DNA of 64,000 nucleotides from Craterostigma plantagineum (Eukaryota > Streptophyta > Magnoliopsida > Lamiales > Linderniaceae), in the NCBI GenBank assembly GCA_027422505.1, contig JAPQWV010001072.1, forward strand, positions 1 through 64,000. The letters are read 5' to 3'. Under the pieces are notes generated by a model, which did no database searches, had not been told where the DNA came from, and was given only the letters and a program-made list of their open reading frames with translations. Positions 48,001-57,981 of the stretch are shown in pieces (position 1 is the first letter of the stretch; every line of letters starts with the position of its first letter). Both the position numbers and the translations under genes were made by a program.

Positions 48001-49731
48001 CTATCTTTGGGTACTTCATCATAACAATAGGAGTTGCATATTACAAAAGTGATCCACAGGGTATAGTATGGAAGTACGCCGTACTTTTTTCATCCATAGG
48101 ATTCCTCTCCTTGTTTTCCCACACATTGCAGCATTATCTATTTGGAATGGTTGGAGAAACGGCTACAACAAACCTCAGGGGAGCTTTATATTCAGGTATA
48201 ATTTTTCCTCACAATATGTTGCATGTATCTACTCCAATAGTAAGTGCACTCCTCATTGGTCACCTACCTCAATCTTGCAGCTGTTTTGGAAAATGAGCTG
48301 GCTTGGTTCGAAAAGCCTGAAAACAACATAGGCTCAACTACATCACGAATCGTCAACGAAACATCCACGGTGAAGACCATTATATCTGATAGGATGTCTG
48401 TCATTGTTCAATGCATCTCCTCAATAGTTATTGCAACAGCAGTTAGCATCAGAGTGAACTGGAGAATGGGTCTAGTTGCCTGGGCTGTCATGCCATGCCA
48501 CTTCATAGGTGGTCTGATTCAAGCCAAGTCAGCAAAAGGATTTTCGAGTGGCAGTAGTGGTGCTTACTCAGAATTCATTGCCCTCACTTCTGAATCAACA
48601 GCGAACATAAGGACCGTCGTTTCCTTTTGCCGGGAAGATCATGTGCTTCAAAAGGCAAAAGTGATTTTGGAGAAGCCACTCAAGCAAAGCCAAAAACAAA
48701 GTGTCAAGTACGGCATCATTCAAGGCGTATCGCTTTGCCTGTGGAACATAGCACACGCCATTGCATTATGGTATACGACCATCCTAGTTCAGAGAAGACA
48801 AGCTAGCTTTGAGAACGGAATACGATCATACCAAATATTCTCTCTCACGGTTCCGTCGATCACAGAATTGTGGACACTGATACCCACTGTCTTCTCCGCC
48901 ATGAGCATACTAACCCCTCTGTTTCAAACCCTTGATCGACGGACACAGATTCAACCAGACTCACCAAAGGAAACATCAGCTAGAAGAATCAGAGGGGAAA
49001 TCGAATTCAGAAATGTGCACTTCAGTTACCCCTCTAGAACAGAAATTAACGTACTGGACAACTTTGACATTAAAATCCAAGCTGGAACAAGAGTTGCTCT
49101 AGTCGGACCAAGCGGAGCTGGAAAGTCCTCTATTTTGGCCCTTTTGCTCAGATTTTATGACGTCAATAAAGGAGATGTACTGATCGACGGTAAGGATATA
49201 AGAACATACAACCTAAGGAATTTGAGGATGCAAATTGGCTTGGTGCAGCAAGAGCCTATCCTCTTCAGCTGTTCAATTAGGGATAACATATGCTACGGTA
49301 ATGAAGGGGCCACAGAAGCCGAAATCGTTCAGGCATCAGTGGAAGCAAACATACAAGAAGTGATCAGCAATCTACCGAGGGGTCATGACACTTTGGTAGG
49401 AGAAAAAGGATGCCAACTTTCTGGTGGACAAAAGCAAAGAATAGCCATTGCCAGAGCTCTACTGAAAAAGCCAGCAATAATGCTTCTTGACGAAGCCACA
49501 AGTGCCCTTGATGCCGAGTCTGAAAGATCGGTCATCAATGCTTTGGAATCCCTGAAGATGAGAACAACACAAGTAACAGTCGCACACAGGCTGTCAACGG
49601 TAATAAACTCAGATACCATATTTGTTATGGACAAAGGCAAGATTGTCGAAATGGGCACTCATGCAACGCTAATATCAGAAGACGGAGTTTATTCAAGACT
49701 AACAAAGCTCCAGAGTATATCAGAAGCATAA
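45028..49731 (+). CDS. Full-size ABC transporter, subfamily B (MDR/P-glycoprotein type)
   Basis: ATG 45028, '[18 protein letters not shown]', stop at 49729-49731; about a dozen exons encode two TMD-NBD halves. First half: '[20 protein letters not shown]', '[16 protein letters not shown]' and six helices, then Walker A 'GSSGCGKST' (about 46770-46795), Q-loop '[12 protein letters not shown]', signature '[14 protein letters not shown]', Walker B '[13 protein letters not shown]' and H-loop 'IAHRLST'. Second half: '[20 protein letters not shown]', '[20 protein letters not shown]', Walker A 'GPSGAGKSS', Q-loop '[12 protein letters not shown]', a second LSGGQ, Walker B '[13 protein letters not shown]' and 'VAHRLSTV'. 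All ATPase motifs are intact in both halves. Plant ABCBs move auxin, alkaloids and other compounds; the substrate cannot be read from sequence. All checked junctions (46844/46951, 47177/47358, 47701/47765, 48194/48282) keep the frame. Confidence 0.92.
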
Positions 49732-49935
49732 TATGGTTATATCTGGCAATTATGCAGGCCGACTCTTCTTTATTTCATAGTTATTTACCTCCATTGATGT
49801 CTTAGTTGAATCAATTGCCAAGCTTCAATAATAAAGGATTTTAGTTCAAGGGATACGTAAGTATTAAGTCTTCAGCTTCTTTAACCTTCCCGCCTGAGCG
49901 AATCCAAGATAACAGAGCACGATCTGATTTAACCT

Positions 49936-50658
49936 TTAATCCTGGTTACCATAAAGTAAAGACCAGATATAGCCAACTAAAAATATGTAAATCCCTACGC
50001 CAATCGACTCACATAAATAATATGGACTCTCCAATAGTTTTAATCTAACAATTTCCAGGTGATCCGTCCTTGTTAAGCTCCCTCTTTGTCGATCATCAAA
50101 AAGACTTGCACTAGTCCCAATAGGCACAATACTGCAAATGACATAGAACAGAAAAAATGATCAAAACTTAATCCTGCAAGCGACGACTCTAAAATCAAAC
50201 GAACAAAATATAAAGTGCTAAAAGGCGACATACAGGTACTGCTCTTGTAACTCCTTTCTTTCCGTGTTGATCTATGAGAAACACCATCCAAAACATACAC
50301 CAAAGCCATTTGCACGTGAAATTTACCAAAAGGTAGGGGAAGTGAACTTGTGATCTGCGAAAATGAATCGCTCACTGGCAAGATGCGGAAATGTAAGCCG
50401 ATAGCCAACAACAGATAAACAAACTGAAAACGTATACATAAACACACACATATAAACAACAACAAGAAGAACACGACGAATGCATCGTCGTTTACAGGAA
50501 CTATGAGAATAAAGAATATACCTCTACTTCTACGCTTGGGACGTAACGAATCGAAGTATTGCTGCAAGCACAAGAGTTCACGCGCGAATCTCTGGGCAGA
50601 ACGTACCTTTTGTTGCCTTGTATTTTCCCGACATTCGAGTTTGGGAAAATTACATCAA
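49936..50658 (-). CDS. Possible small spliced gene, unrecognised
   Basis: Minus-strand GT-AG segments join in one open frame across three junctions. The first is 'QYFDSLRPKRRSR' (about 50519-50558). Next is a 29-nt exon, 'DHKFTSPYLL' (about 50328-50356), then 'INTERKELQEQYL' (about 50234-50271), then 'IVPIGTSASLFDDRQRGSLT' (from about 50132 down). A plausible first exon, 'MSGKYKATK' (ATG near 50631), is out of phase by one base with the next exon. I do not recognise the protein. The consistent phase of three short exons argues for a real gene. It could alternatively be the 3' continuation of an HP30-gene transcript. Confidence 0.35.
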
Positions 50659-50703
50659 ACGGAAATTTACTATTTTAATCTACAATTGGAAGTTATCATA
50701 TAA

Positions 50704-51176
50704 AAAAATATATGGAATGGTTTTTTTTCGCTGTTATTATTATCATAATCCCCGTTAGATTTTTAAAGTAAAAAAGTTGCATAATTTAACGTAAAAGCTG
50801 TGCTTCAAAGATTCTTGCTGTATCTTTGTTCTGCATTTGATGGAAGCTTTCAACTATCTCCATTGCTCGTATTGAAACGTCGACGAAGAATTGCGAGGGA
50901 TGTTCCCCAAATGCCGAAAACGATTAGGGTTCGATTGTATAAGGCCAACATTAAGACTTCATGACTACATTCTAGGCAAACCAAAAAACCTTGAGAATCT
51001 TGAACAAAGAAATATCATACTCACTAAGTACAAATCTCACAGAAGCGCCTCAGCGAGGAACTTTAACGCCTCAGCCGCTCTTTCACTTCTACATCCCTGT
51101 GGTGCTTTTGAATCAATCATGGAATCTCCATAATTTTAGCAAATGTAGTACGTGGGATGAGAATCGAAGGAGAGTT
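50704..51176. other. Intergenic region
   Basis: About 470 bp between the possible small gene and the HP30 3' end. No gene or repeat recognised. Confidence 0.45.
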
Positions 51177-52137
51177 TTACCTATCTAAATGGTCGAGAAT
51201 TAGCAATCTTGGCCCGGGTGGTATTTTCACATCTCTGAGGGCGCTGTAACGAAATGAGCATAAGGCGAGGATGTTAATGTAATTATGAGGGAATTTTTTT
51301 TGAGTTGTTCGTTTCAAGAAAATTGAAAACGGTGAAGCCGCTGATACATACCTATCAGTCAACAACGGCAAAGTGTTATCAGTCAATAAACCTTTCTTAA
51401 AATTCTTCTCATAGTTCTCCAGTCCAAGGTTCTTTAGCATAGATCTTGTCTTGGCATAATAGATATCTTCGGCTGGAGGTTGTGAAGCCTTTTGGCTCAA
51501 CTACATTGTGACAATTATCGTTCATGACTCAGTCAGACGCATAAACTACGTATTATTTTTGTCAGAAATTGATAAGACAGAGAGTAACATGCACAAAATT
51601 TCAAGTACCATGAATCCTAACTCCGAAGATATGGTCATGATATGTGAATGCAGATTTAGCAGTAAGGTTACCACACACACACACACACTTCGAATTCATA
51701 TGGAGTAACATTCAAAGAAGTTGATTCGAATCACCTTGAAAATTCCACCTTGAACAAGTGCGAAGAAAGCGCCTGAAGTAACAGCACCAACTGCTGGATT
51801 GGGCCCACCCATGCCACTGACTAATGAGTACAATGCTCCAGAACCGAAAGCAGAAACCATGCTGCAATCATTTAACGCCAAATTACCATAGATTGTTGTC
51901 GCAGAACAAAATAATACATGAAGAATGAGGAAGATGAAACATCCAAGAGAAACATGGGCTACCGTCAAAGAGGAGAACTAACTTGTTAGCAAATAATGTG
52001 CTTTGTAATAAGGAGCCATACCTAGTTTGAACATCCTCCTTGCCCCTCAACCTCTTCATAACACAAGAAATCCCAGCGTTGACTCCAGTCATGACGGCGA
52101 AATTGCGGGCTTGAATCAATGGACCACCTGTAAAAGC
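51177..52137 (-). CDS. HP30: HP30-type Tim17/22/23 plastid import protein, 3' part only (first exon not in view)
   Basis: Minus-strand exons encode the Tim17/22/23 core 'GGPLIQARNFAVMTGVNAGI', 'SCVMKRLRGKEDVQT' and 'GSGALYSLVSGMGGPNPAVG', with 'SGAFFALVQGGIFK'. A C-terminal SAM domain follows: 'SMLKNLGLENYEKNFKKGLL', 'DSALRDVKIPPGPRLLILDH', ending 'LDR' (stop 51177-51179). Plant HP30 proteins sit in the inner chloroplast envelope and import proteins that lack cleavable transit peptides. The exon at 52137 starts with an acceptor (TTGCAG), so earlier coding sequence (roughly the first 90-100 residues in relatives) must lie upstream. None is found from 52138 to 52499, where a retrotransposon begins. 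The missing exon may lie beyond the element, or be lost. Junctions that remain are in frame. Confidence 0.82.
51673..51690. repeat. (CA)n microsatellite
   Basis: Eight to nine CA units in an HP30 intron. Confidence 0.85.
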
Positions 52138-52499
52138 CTGCAAGGTACATTCAAGCTTAATCACCTAGTTTATTAATTCACTTCACAACAAAAGGCACGT
52201 ATTTAGCCCAAGCGGCACCTACTTTAACTCTATATGATAGATATTAAGCCAGGCACTTTTGACTAAAATTACTTCTCTTTTTTCATTTCTACAATCTCCA
52301 TCCATGATTCGTCCAACAATAACCAATTACTCAAGTTATATGATCCATGGCATGAGTAGCCAGGTTGAGGTACTACGATTATTCTTGGAAACAGGGAATC
52401 ATCAAGCCACTCAATGCTTGTAGAGAAACTGGTGTGAAGTGAACTACATAATTCACCAGCTAACAGATGCCGAACAATATCTTCATCGGATAAAACAAG
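52138..52499 (-). other. HP30 intron segment adjoining the retrotransposon
   Basis: About 360 bp of non-coding sequence between the first visible HP30 exon and the retrotransposon edge at 52500. It reads as intron sequence cut by the insertion. Confidence 0.55.
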
Positions 52500-52667
52500 T
52501 GTTAGGCCGATTTATCCAACCTTGTACTGAATCAATGGATTAGTATTACCTGATACGATGAATTACGGAAGCAATAAACGAAGTAATACCGTAGACGAAT
52601 TGTAGAGTTGGAACGAGAGAGCGCGCGAGTTCTTCAGAAAAGTCGTCAACTCAAATATGATTCAGCA

Positions 52668-52693
52668 ACCCTAAACACTAATGTGTTTAGGGT
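52668..52693. other. Perfect 11-bp-stem hairpin in the LTR
   Basis: ACCCTAAACAC (52668-52678) and GTGTTTAGGGT (52683-52693) are exact inverted copies around a 4-base TAAT loop. The hairpin starts right beside the TATA box, where the transcript should begin. Confidence 0.8.
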
Positions 52694-52700
52694 ATTTATA
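52693..52700 (-). promoter_or_regulatory. LTR TATA box
   Basis: TATAAATA on the minus strand about 145 bp into the LTR. It is the only strong TATA in the LTR and a likely U3 promoter core. Confidence 0.6.
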
Positions 52701-52843
52701 CAAAAGCCCTAATGGGCTAACGGGCCCAATATTACTAATATATCCACAAGTCGGATATATTTACAATTAAGTCCTAGGGCATAATTAAATTACAGAACAT
52801 TAGACTAATAATTAAATGAACACAATTAAATTAATCTCTAACA

Positions 52844-52858
52844 ATCTCCCCCTTTGTG
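52844..52858 (-). promoter_or_regulatory. 3' polypurine tract of the Copia element
   Basis: Minus-strand ACACAAAGGGGGAGAT abuts the LTR start. It is the expected primer for plus-strand DNA synthesis. Confidence 0.8.
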
Positions 52859-52864
52859 TTCATT

Positions 52865-55800
52865 TTACGTAGTATCCCGGTCTTCTGTTCTGTAGGCGGA
52901 TTTCCTCAGATTGAGAACGTACTCGAATTGTCTGATGCTTCGGCGAAGATATAGTCTATTCTGAATTTCTTCAATAGCAATATTGCTTAGGCTGATGATT
53001 TCTTCTCTGAACTGCTCGAGTCCTAAGCTTGCAAGGTCGCCTTTTGAAGGATCAGAATATCTTCTAACTTTACTTCTCAGTTTCTCGATAATGATCCTGA
53101 GAGTGCCGTCGCAGTACTTCTCAACTTCTGAGAGGAACATGACTCTCTTTAGTCCATCCTTGCTGTAGACTACGGAGAGTTCAGGTTCTTTGAAGATGAA
53201 GCCATTTGGGTATGATTTGAGCTCTTCCTCCATGCCTGTGAAGTTTGGTCTCGTTAGGTTTACCTTCCTAGCGTTATTCTCAATGGCCATCTGAAAGTCG
53301 TGGCCTGTGTAGAAGGTAATGTCTCTCAGCATGTGTCTCTTAATGGCTTCATATCCCAGCTTGTATTTGAATTCTCGTAGGATGAATTTCCTGTAGAGTC
53401 TTGATAGCTTGAATACTTCGCTGGGATCAATGTACTGAAGATCTCCTTCAGAGATCATGTCTACAGAATCGTCCAGTCGTCGCACTAGGTAGACTGGGTA
53501 TTTCAGGCTCGTTCCCATTTCCTGGACGGTTACATCCAGGATCTCCTTGATTGAAGCCTTCGCCCGCATCCTCTTCTTGTCGTCGTCAGTGACCCTCGAG
53601 CCTCCTGTCGTCGTCCATTTGTATAGGAAATGATAGGCCAATTTTGTGGATCCTCCAACGTGTGATAGGCCTCTCAGCTCCATTTCATTGTATGGACGAA
53701 TTTGATCCCGTTCTCGCCAGATTCTATCTCGAAGTTCTTCTTGAAATGGAGTGGTTATCTTGTCCCATGGGATTGCATAATCGCCTGGTGTCTCTTCGTA
53801 GTCTTCTCCATTTCTGATCTCGTCTGGCGCCATCCTGAGGCTCGTTTCGACCGCCGCCCAGATTAGTCCACTGACGTTGTCCAGTCGCTCTTGAAGATCA
53901 TCTTCTGCGGGATGATCGCTGTGGCTTTGTGATCCCCATCCCTGGTCTACAAACTCGTTGAGCTCAATCAGAGGGTCAGGGATATTTATGTCTGCGACTG
54001 GAGGTAGTGGCTCGTCGGTCACCTGTGGGGGTGGGTCTGGTCTGAAGTCGGATGGTAATGGGGGTAGGTCTTTTGGTAGGTGGGAAGAGGTAGTAGGTTG
54101 GGGGTTTGTGGGCTCTGGTTGGTTTGAGGTGGAGGGCTCTGGTTGGTTTGAGGTGGAGGGCTCAGATTGGTTTATTGCCTCGACCCGCTGTCGCTTTTCC
54201 TCCCCCTCAGGACGACCGTCGCCATCAGGGTCGTCATGTCGTCGCTTGTGTGTGGGCGGGTCGTAGTGGCAATGATATGGTATTTGGAGGCGGTGAAGGA
54301 GCTCCTTATCCTCATCATCGAGGCTGTCGACCTCGCTAAGGAGGCGATCGAGTAGTTGTTGGCGAAGCTCCTTAGTGGTGGGTGTGGGAGTAGGTGTAGG
54401 TGTAGGTGTGCTGGCGGATGTGGATGGGTGGTGGGATTGGGTGGGTGCCAGTGTCTCGACTCTTTGTAGGATGGAGGCCTCCATTTGCTTCATTTCGTCA
54501 CGTAAGGTTGCGAGGCTCCGTTCGATGTGTTGGTCGAGGTCGGCGCGGGTGATGAAGGGTGATAACTCAACAGAGCCACGAAGGCGTTCTGTTGTCACGA
54601 CTTCAGAAAAGATTCCTGAGTCGCGGCCCACACGCACTAAAGAGCGCGTGGGACTTGAGGGACCGGGGCCACCGAGGCTCACCGTTTGCATCGTCGATAA
54701 GATAAGCTCATCGAGATGGCCTGAACTCACGGGGGCAGTGATGTTGCCCGTGTCAGGACTTCCGTCCGATCGTCGAGTATCATCAATAGATGATGTCTCT
54801 ACAGACGTTCTGGACTGATCACTAAGAAAAGTCGAGAAAGGTGTTTGTGTCCTAGCAAAATCTAAAAAATTTGGGAAAGTGGACACTAGACTCGATGTGG
54901 TGGAAGAAGGGGCAGCGACGTGGGGCTGGGGGTCGCTTATATGTACATCACTTGCCTCCGAGCGAGACAAGGATGGTTGAGATGGTTCCCCGTGAGTTAT
55001 TGAGACATCAACCTGTTGGGAGGTTGATGAATGGGAAGGGCTGGGTTGTGCATGCGCCGTTGAACCAGATGCGGCGACTTCTACTCGGGAGCTGATTAAA
55101 TCAGCTCCTGTTCCTATGGGTTCGGTTCTGGACGATGTAGTGAGGAGGGGAGGTGCGAAGCTGACGGACACCGGAGGAGGTGGTCGTCGGTCATGTTTTC
55201 TCTTTGTACGCACTTCGCGTTGTCTCTCAGGACCCTGTCTCACACTCGAGCTGGCCCCGGGGTTGGATACGGTGGGGTTTGACCGTATCGTAGGGGCAGG
55301 AAGATTCTGCGACTGCCTGTACTTGATCACCTCTGGATCCGTGGGATCGGCAAGGTCCAGGAGGTGTCGTGGAATAGTCATGCCTTGGGCTGTCGATCCT
55401 TCCTTGGATTTCTTCAGATAGTTGAACGTGGGAACTCCCAGGGATTCTGACGCTGGACGACGAGTGATCTCTGGGTGGATTTCCATGTAGTGATAAATCA
55501 ATACTTGGAACCATCGGAGATATGGAAGGCCCTTTCTCTTGGACGTCTTGAGGTGATCTCTGATGTAGATCTGGTCCACGATTTCTTGCATGAATAGGGC
55601 AGCGTAGTCGTAGCGTTTCCCGAAGATGACCCCATAGAAGATGGTGAGGATGCTGAGGTTGCAACGATCGTAGCCCGTGTGCTTCGGTGATAAGCACTTG
55701 TTGATCAGCATGAATAGGGCGTTCCACGGAGATGGTATTTTGCTGAAGGAGAATGCTGAAACTTGCGTGAGAGGTGGGGAGCAACCTAGTTCCAACATTC

Positions 55801-56155
55801 CATTTAGGATCTCTTGAGCCGTGGGAGGTGGATCGAGCTCGTCAAAAGTGGGCAGTTGAAGAATCGTCCTCAGAAGATCTTTATTGAGAACTACCGAGGT
55901 GTTCTCAATTTGACTTTGGAATATGATCTCCTCGATGTCTGGGACTTGATCCATGAGTCCCCAGAATTGTTGCAGGTAGACTTGGGGGACGCTCGCCGAG
56001 AGTGTAAAGGCGGGGAGCAAAAAATGATTCTTCAGAATGGCTATGATCACCATGTCTGAGCATCTGAAAGCTGTTGTGTCCAACTGATAGTTGTTCTTCA
56101 GCGGCTCGATCCATTTGGAGATGGGATAGATCGTATCACGGTTTGGAATCTCCAT
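52865..56155 (-). CDS. Third, envelope-like ORF of the Sirevirus-type element (1096 codons, intact)
   Basis: Starts 'MEIPNRDTIYPISKWIEPLK' and contains the conserved N-terminal block 'LPAFTLSASVPQVYLQQFWG'. A Pro/Ser/Thr-rich middle includes a PT dipeptide repeat (about 54375-54420), and a charged C-terminal globular region follows. ORFs in this place, after pol and before the 3' LTR, are called env-like in SIRE elements, but many show no clear membrane-fusion protein features. I see no convincing signal peptide or transmembrane helix here. The frame is open over 3.3 kb, unlike gag and pol. Role unknown. Confidence 0.72.
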   Translation of the reverse strand: MEIPNRDTIYPISKWIEPLKNNYQLDTTAFRCSDMVIIAILKNHFLLPAFTLSASVPQVYLQQFWGLMDQVPDIEEIIFQSQIENTSVVLNKDLLRTILQLPTFDELDPPPTAQEILNGMLELGCSPPLTQVSAFSFSKIPSPWNALFMLINKCLSPKHTGYDRCNLSILTIFYGVIFGKRYDYAALFMQEIVDQIYIRDHLKTSKRKGLPYLRWFQVLIYHYMEIHPEITRRPASESLGVPTFNYLKKSKEGSTAQGMTIPRHLLDLADPTDPEVIKYRQSQNLPAPTIRSNPTVSNPGASSSVRQGPERQREVRTKRKHDRRPPPPVSVSFAPPLLTTSSRTEPIGTGADLISSRVEVAASGSTAHAQPSPSHSSTSQQVDVSITHGEPSQPSLSRSEASDVHISDPQPHVAAPSSTTSSLVSTFPNFLDFARTQTPFSTFLSDQSRTSVETSSIDDTRRSDGSPDTGNITAPVSSGHLDELILSTMQTVSLGGPGPSSPTRSLVRVGRDSGIFSEVVTTERLRGSVELSPFITRADLDQHIERSLATLRDEMKQMEASILQRVETLAPTQSHHPSTSASTPTPTPTPTPTTKELRQQLLDRLLSEVDSLDDEDKELLHRLQIPYHCHYDPPTHKRRHDDPDGDGRPEGEEKRQRVEAINQSEPSTSNQPEPSTSNQPEPTNPQPTTSSHLPKDLPPLPSDFRPDPPPQVTDEPLPPVADINIPDPLIELNEFVDQGWGSQSHSDHPAEDDLQERLDNVSGLIWAAVETSLRMAPDEIRNGEDYEETPGDYAIPWDKITTPFQEELRDRIWRERDQIRPYNEMELRGLSHVGGSTKLAYHFLYKWTTTGGSRVTDDDKKRMRAKASIKEILDVTVQEMGTSLKYPVYLVRRLDDSVDMISEGDLQYIDPSEVFKLSRLYRKFILREFKYKLGYEAIKRHMLRDITFYTGHDFQMAIENNARKVNLTRPNFTGMEEELKSYPNGFIFKEPELSVVYSKDGLKRVMFLSEVEKYCDGTLRIIIEKLRSKVRRYSDPSKGDLASLGLEQFREEIISLSNIAIEEIQNRLYLRRSIRQFEYVLNLRKSAYRTEDRDTT
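54375..54420. repeat. Short GGTGTA tandem repeat coding for Pro-Thr
   Basis: Imperfect six-base units within the third ORF; reads as a Pro-Thr dipeptide repeat on the minus strand. Confidence 0.75.
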
Positions 56156-56459
56156 AATCTGAAAAATATGATCATAAGGTCATTAGACATCGAATATTCC
56201 ATCGTTGCCCTCGCTCGCTGTGAATCTTTTTCTTTGTTTTCTTCCCTTTCTTTTTTTTCTTTTTTTTTTTTTTTTTTATATATATATATATAAATATATA
56301 GATATATAGATATTTATATACGTATAAATAGAAGTAGATATATAGATATATTAAAATATGTATAAGTAGATAATATATAGTAGTAGATATAGATAAGGGT
56401 TAAAATTTTGTTAAGTATAGTAAATGGGCCTAGTGGAGAGTGATTTATAAGAAGCCCAA

Positions 56460-57540
56460 TATGATAAATGTCGAATCGGCCCATTTTAGAAAGTGTAGAG
56501 AGATGGAAAATGTCGAACTTAATGTCGAGATCTCGTAGGGTAAAAGTCGACAAGTCCAGATGTCGAGAGATTTAGTTAAAAGTAGAATAAATGTCGAGAG
56601 GCTGAATTTAGGTAAAATGTCGAAAGGCTCAAGAAAATGTCGAAAGGCCCAAAACGAGATAAAATGTCGAAAGACAAAAGGCCCAAGTTTGAAAATGTCG
56701 AGAAGGCCAAGGTTTGAAAATGTCGAGTAGGCCAAATATCGAGACGAGTTAAAATTTTACCGAAATGTCGAGAAGAAAAAAATGTCGAGGAGCTCAGTTT
56801 AAGTAAAATGTCGATATGGCTCAGGTTAAATAAAATGTCGGGATAATTGCAAAATGTCGATAAGACCGTAATGTCGATACGAAGATAAATGTCGATATCT
56901 CTCTGTTGAAAATCAAATTAGGGTTAACGATTTGAAAATTGGGAAAAATGTCGACGAACTGAAATCGTTTCAAAGCTTCGCAGATTTAAATCATAGAGAT
57001 GTCGAGCGGTTCAGAAACGAGGAAAGTCAGTTTAAAATCAAGGAAAGTTACGAGGAATCATGGAAATCGAAGATTAAAATTAAAGAAAAATGAAATCGTA
57101 GTTTCTTCGGATTTCTTCGCTGTTTCAGACCTGTAATCGAAGTGATTAGTAGCATAATAGAGAGATTGAGGGGCTTTGTGGAGCTTACCAGAGGATGACG
57201 AAGGACTGTTAAAAGGATTGAAGGATTTTTCTGCGAAATTTGAAGTGAGGGTTTGGAGCTTTCTGAGTTTTTGAGAAGTCGACGTGAAGAAGACGAGAAA
57301 ATGTCGATATGATGATATAATGTCGAGTCGAAGGATTTGTCGAATTAGGTTATAAAAAGTCGAATAGTACTTGGGCTTCCTCAAGGCCCAAAAGGAATGT
57401 CGAGAATGATTTAAATGGCCCAATGTCGACATAGTAAGAAGTCGAGATGTGAGATGCAATAGAATGCAGTAAGAAGTCGAAATGTAAGAAGTCGATCTGT
57501 GTGAAAATATCGAGTACTAATGTCGATAGGCTTGGCAGGC
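56460..57540 (-). repeat. Dispersed short motif array (TCGACAT on minus strand)
   Basis: ATGTCGA (plus-strand view) recurs about every 20-50 bp at irregular spacing, often followed by AGG or AAAGGC. By reading, I count roughly thirty GTCGA cores in about 1.1 kb, where about one is expected by chance. Spacing is not tandem. Confidence 0.75.
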
Positions 57541-57708
57541 TTATGGTTTGGGCTTTTACTCGAAATGGCCCAATGAGGTTTCGAAAATTAGAAGAATAAT
57601 GCAATTAAGTCTAATGAAGTAGAATGCAAAAATTAAAATAAAATGCAAATAGAATGTAGAGGAATCATATGACAATGCGAATGTACTGAAAATAGAGAAT
57701 AATGATGC

Positions 57709-57734
57709 TCCCCCTAGACATATGCGTTTTTTTT

Positions 57735-57803
<69 letters not shown>

Positions 57804-57915
57804 TTATTTTTTTTTTTTTTGGAAAATATAAGGCTAATGCACCCTAAAGTAGTGATGTAAATATTAACTGATAAATGCTCCCCCTAGAATTATGCAATTA
57901 TGTTTCTCCCCCTAG
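57709..57915 (-). promoter_or_regulatory. Three internal polypurine-tract-like motifs
   Basis: CTCCCCCTAGA occurs at about 57709-57719, 57879-57889 and 57905-57915 (TCTAGGGGGAG on the element strand). Repeated PPTs after pol are a known Sirevirus trait. Confidence 0.72.
57727..57820. repeat. Poly-T tract (poly-A on the element strand)
   Basis: About 94 bp of T with only three non-T bases, placed between the first and second polypurine-like motifs. Length in the assembly may be unreliable. Confidence 0.9.
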
Positions 57916-57981
57916 ACATATGCATAGGCTTTGCAAAATATATAACATGATTACGTCTAGCCTAGCATGTTTGTGTCTAGA

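Larger units (their letters stand above)
52500..52843 (-). repeat. 3' LTR of the Copia element
   Basis: The LTR starts TGTTAGAG (minus strand, at 52843) directly after a polypurine tract and ends CCTAACA at 52500, so the ends form the TGTTAG/CTAACA inverted pair. It has a TATA box and a hairpin. At 344 bp it is short for a Sirevirus. The other LTR is needed for proof of the borders. Confidence 0.72.
56156..57981 (-). other. Non-coding spacer of the retrotransposon, rich in TGTCGA motifs
   Basis: 1.8 kb between the third ORF and the RNase H end with no credible ORF. It holds an AT tract (56265-56400), a region from about 56460 to 57540 with roughly thirty GTCGA occurrences (mostly as ATGTCGA), a 94-nt near-pure poly-T tract (57727-57820) and three polypurine-like motifs. 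Confidence 0.75.

Noticed and set aside
47736..48296. Separate gene start in the middle of the ABCB locus
   Set aside because: It is the linker and second transmembrane domain of the same transporter; splice sites join it in frame to the first half.
54375..54818. 147-codon plus-strand ORF antisense to the retrotransposon third ORF
   Set aside because: Gly/Val-rich low complexity produced by the Pro-Thr repeat on the other strand; no independent protein features.
56314..57604. Minus-strand ORFs of 79-133 codons in the retrotransposon spacer
   Set aside because: AT-rich, Ser/Thr/Phe-biased sequence generated by the repeated TCGACAT motif; no family features.
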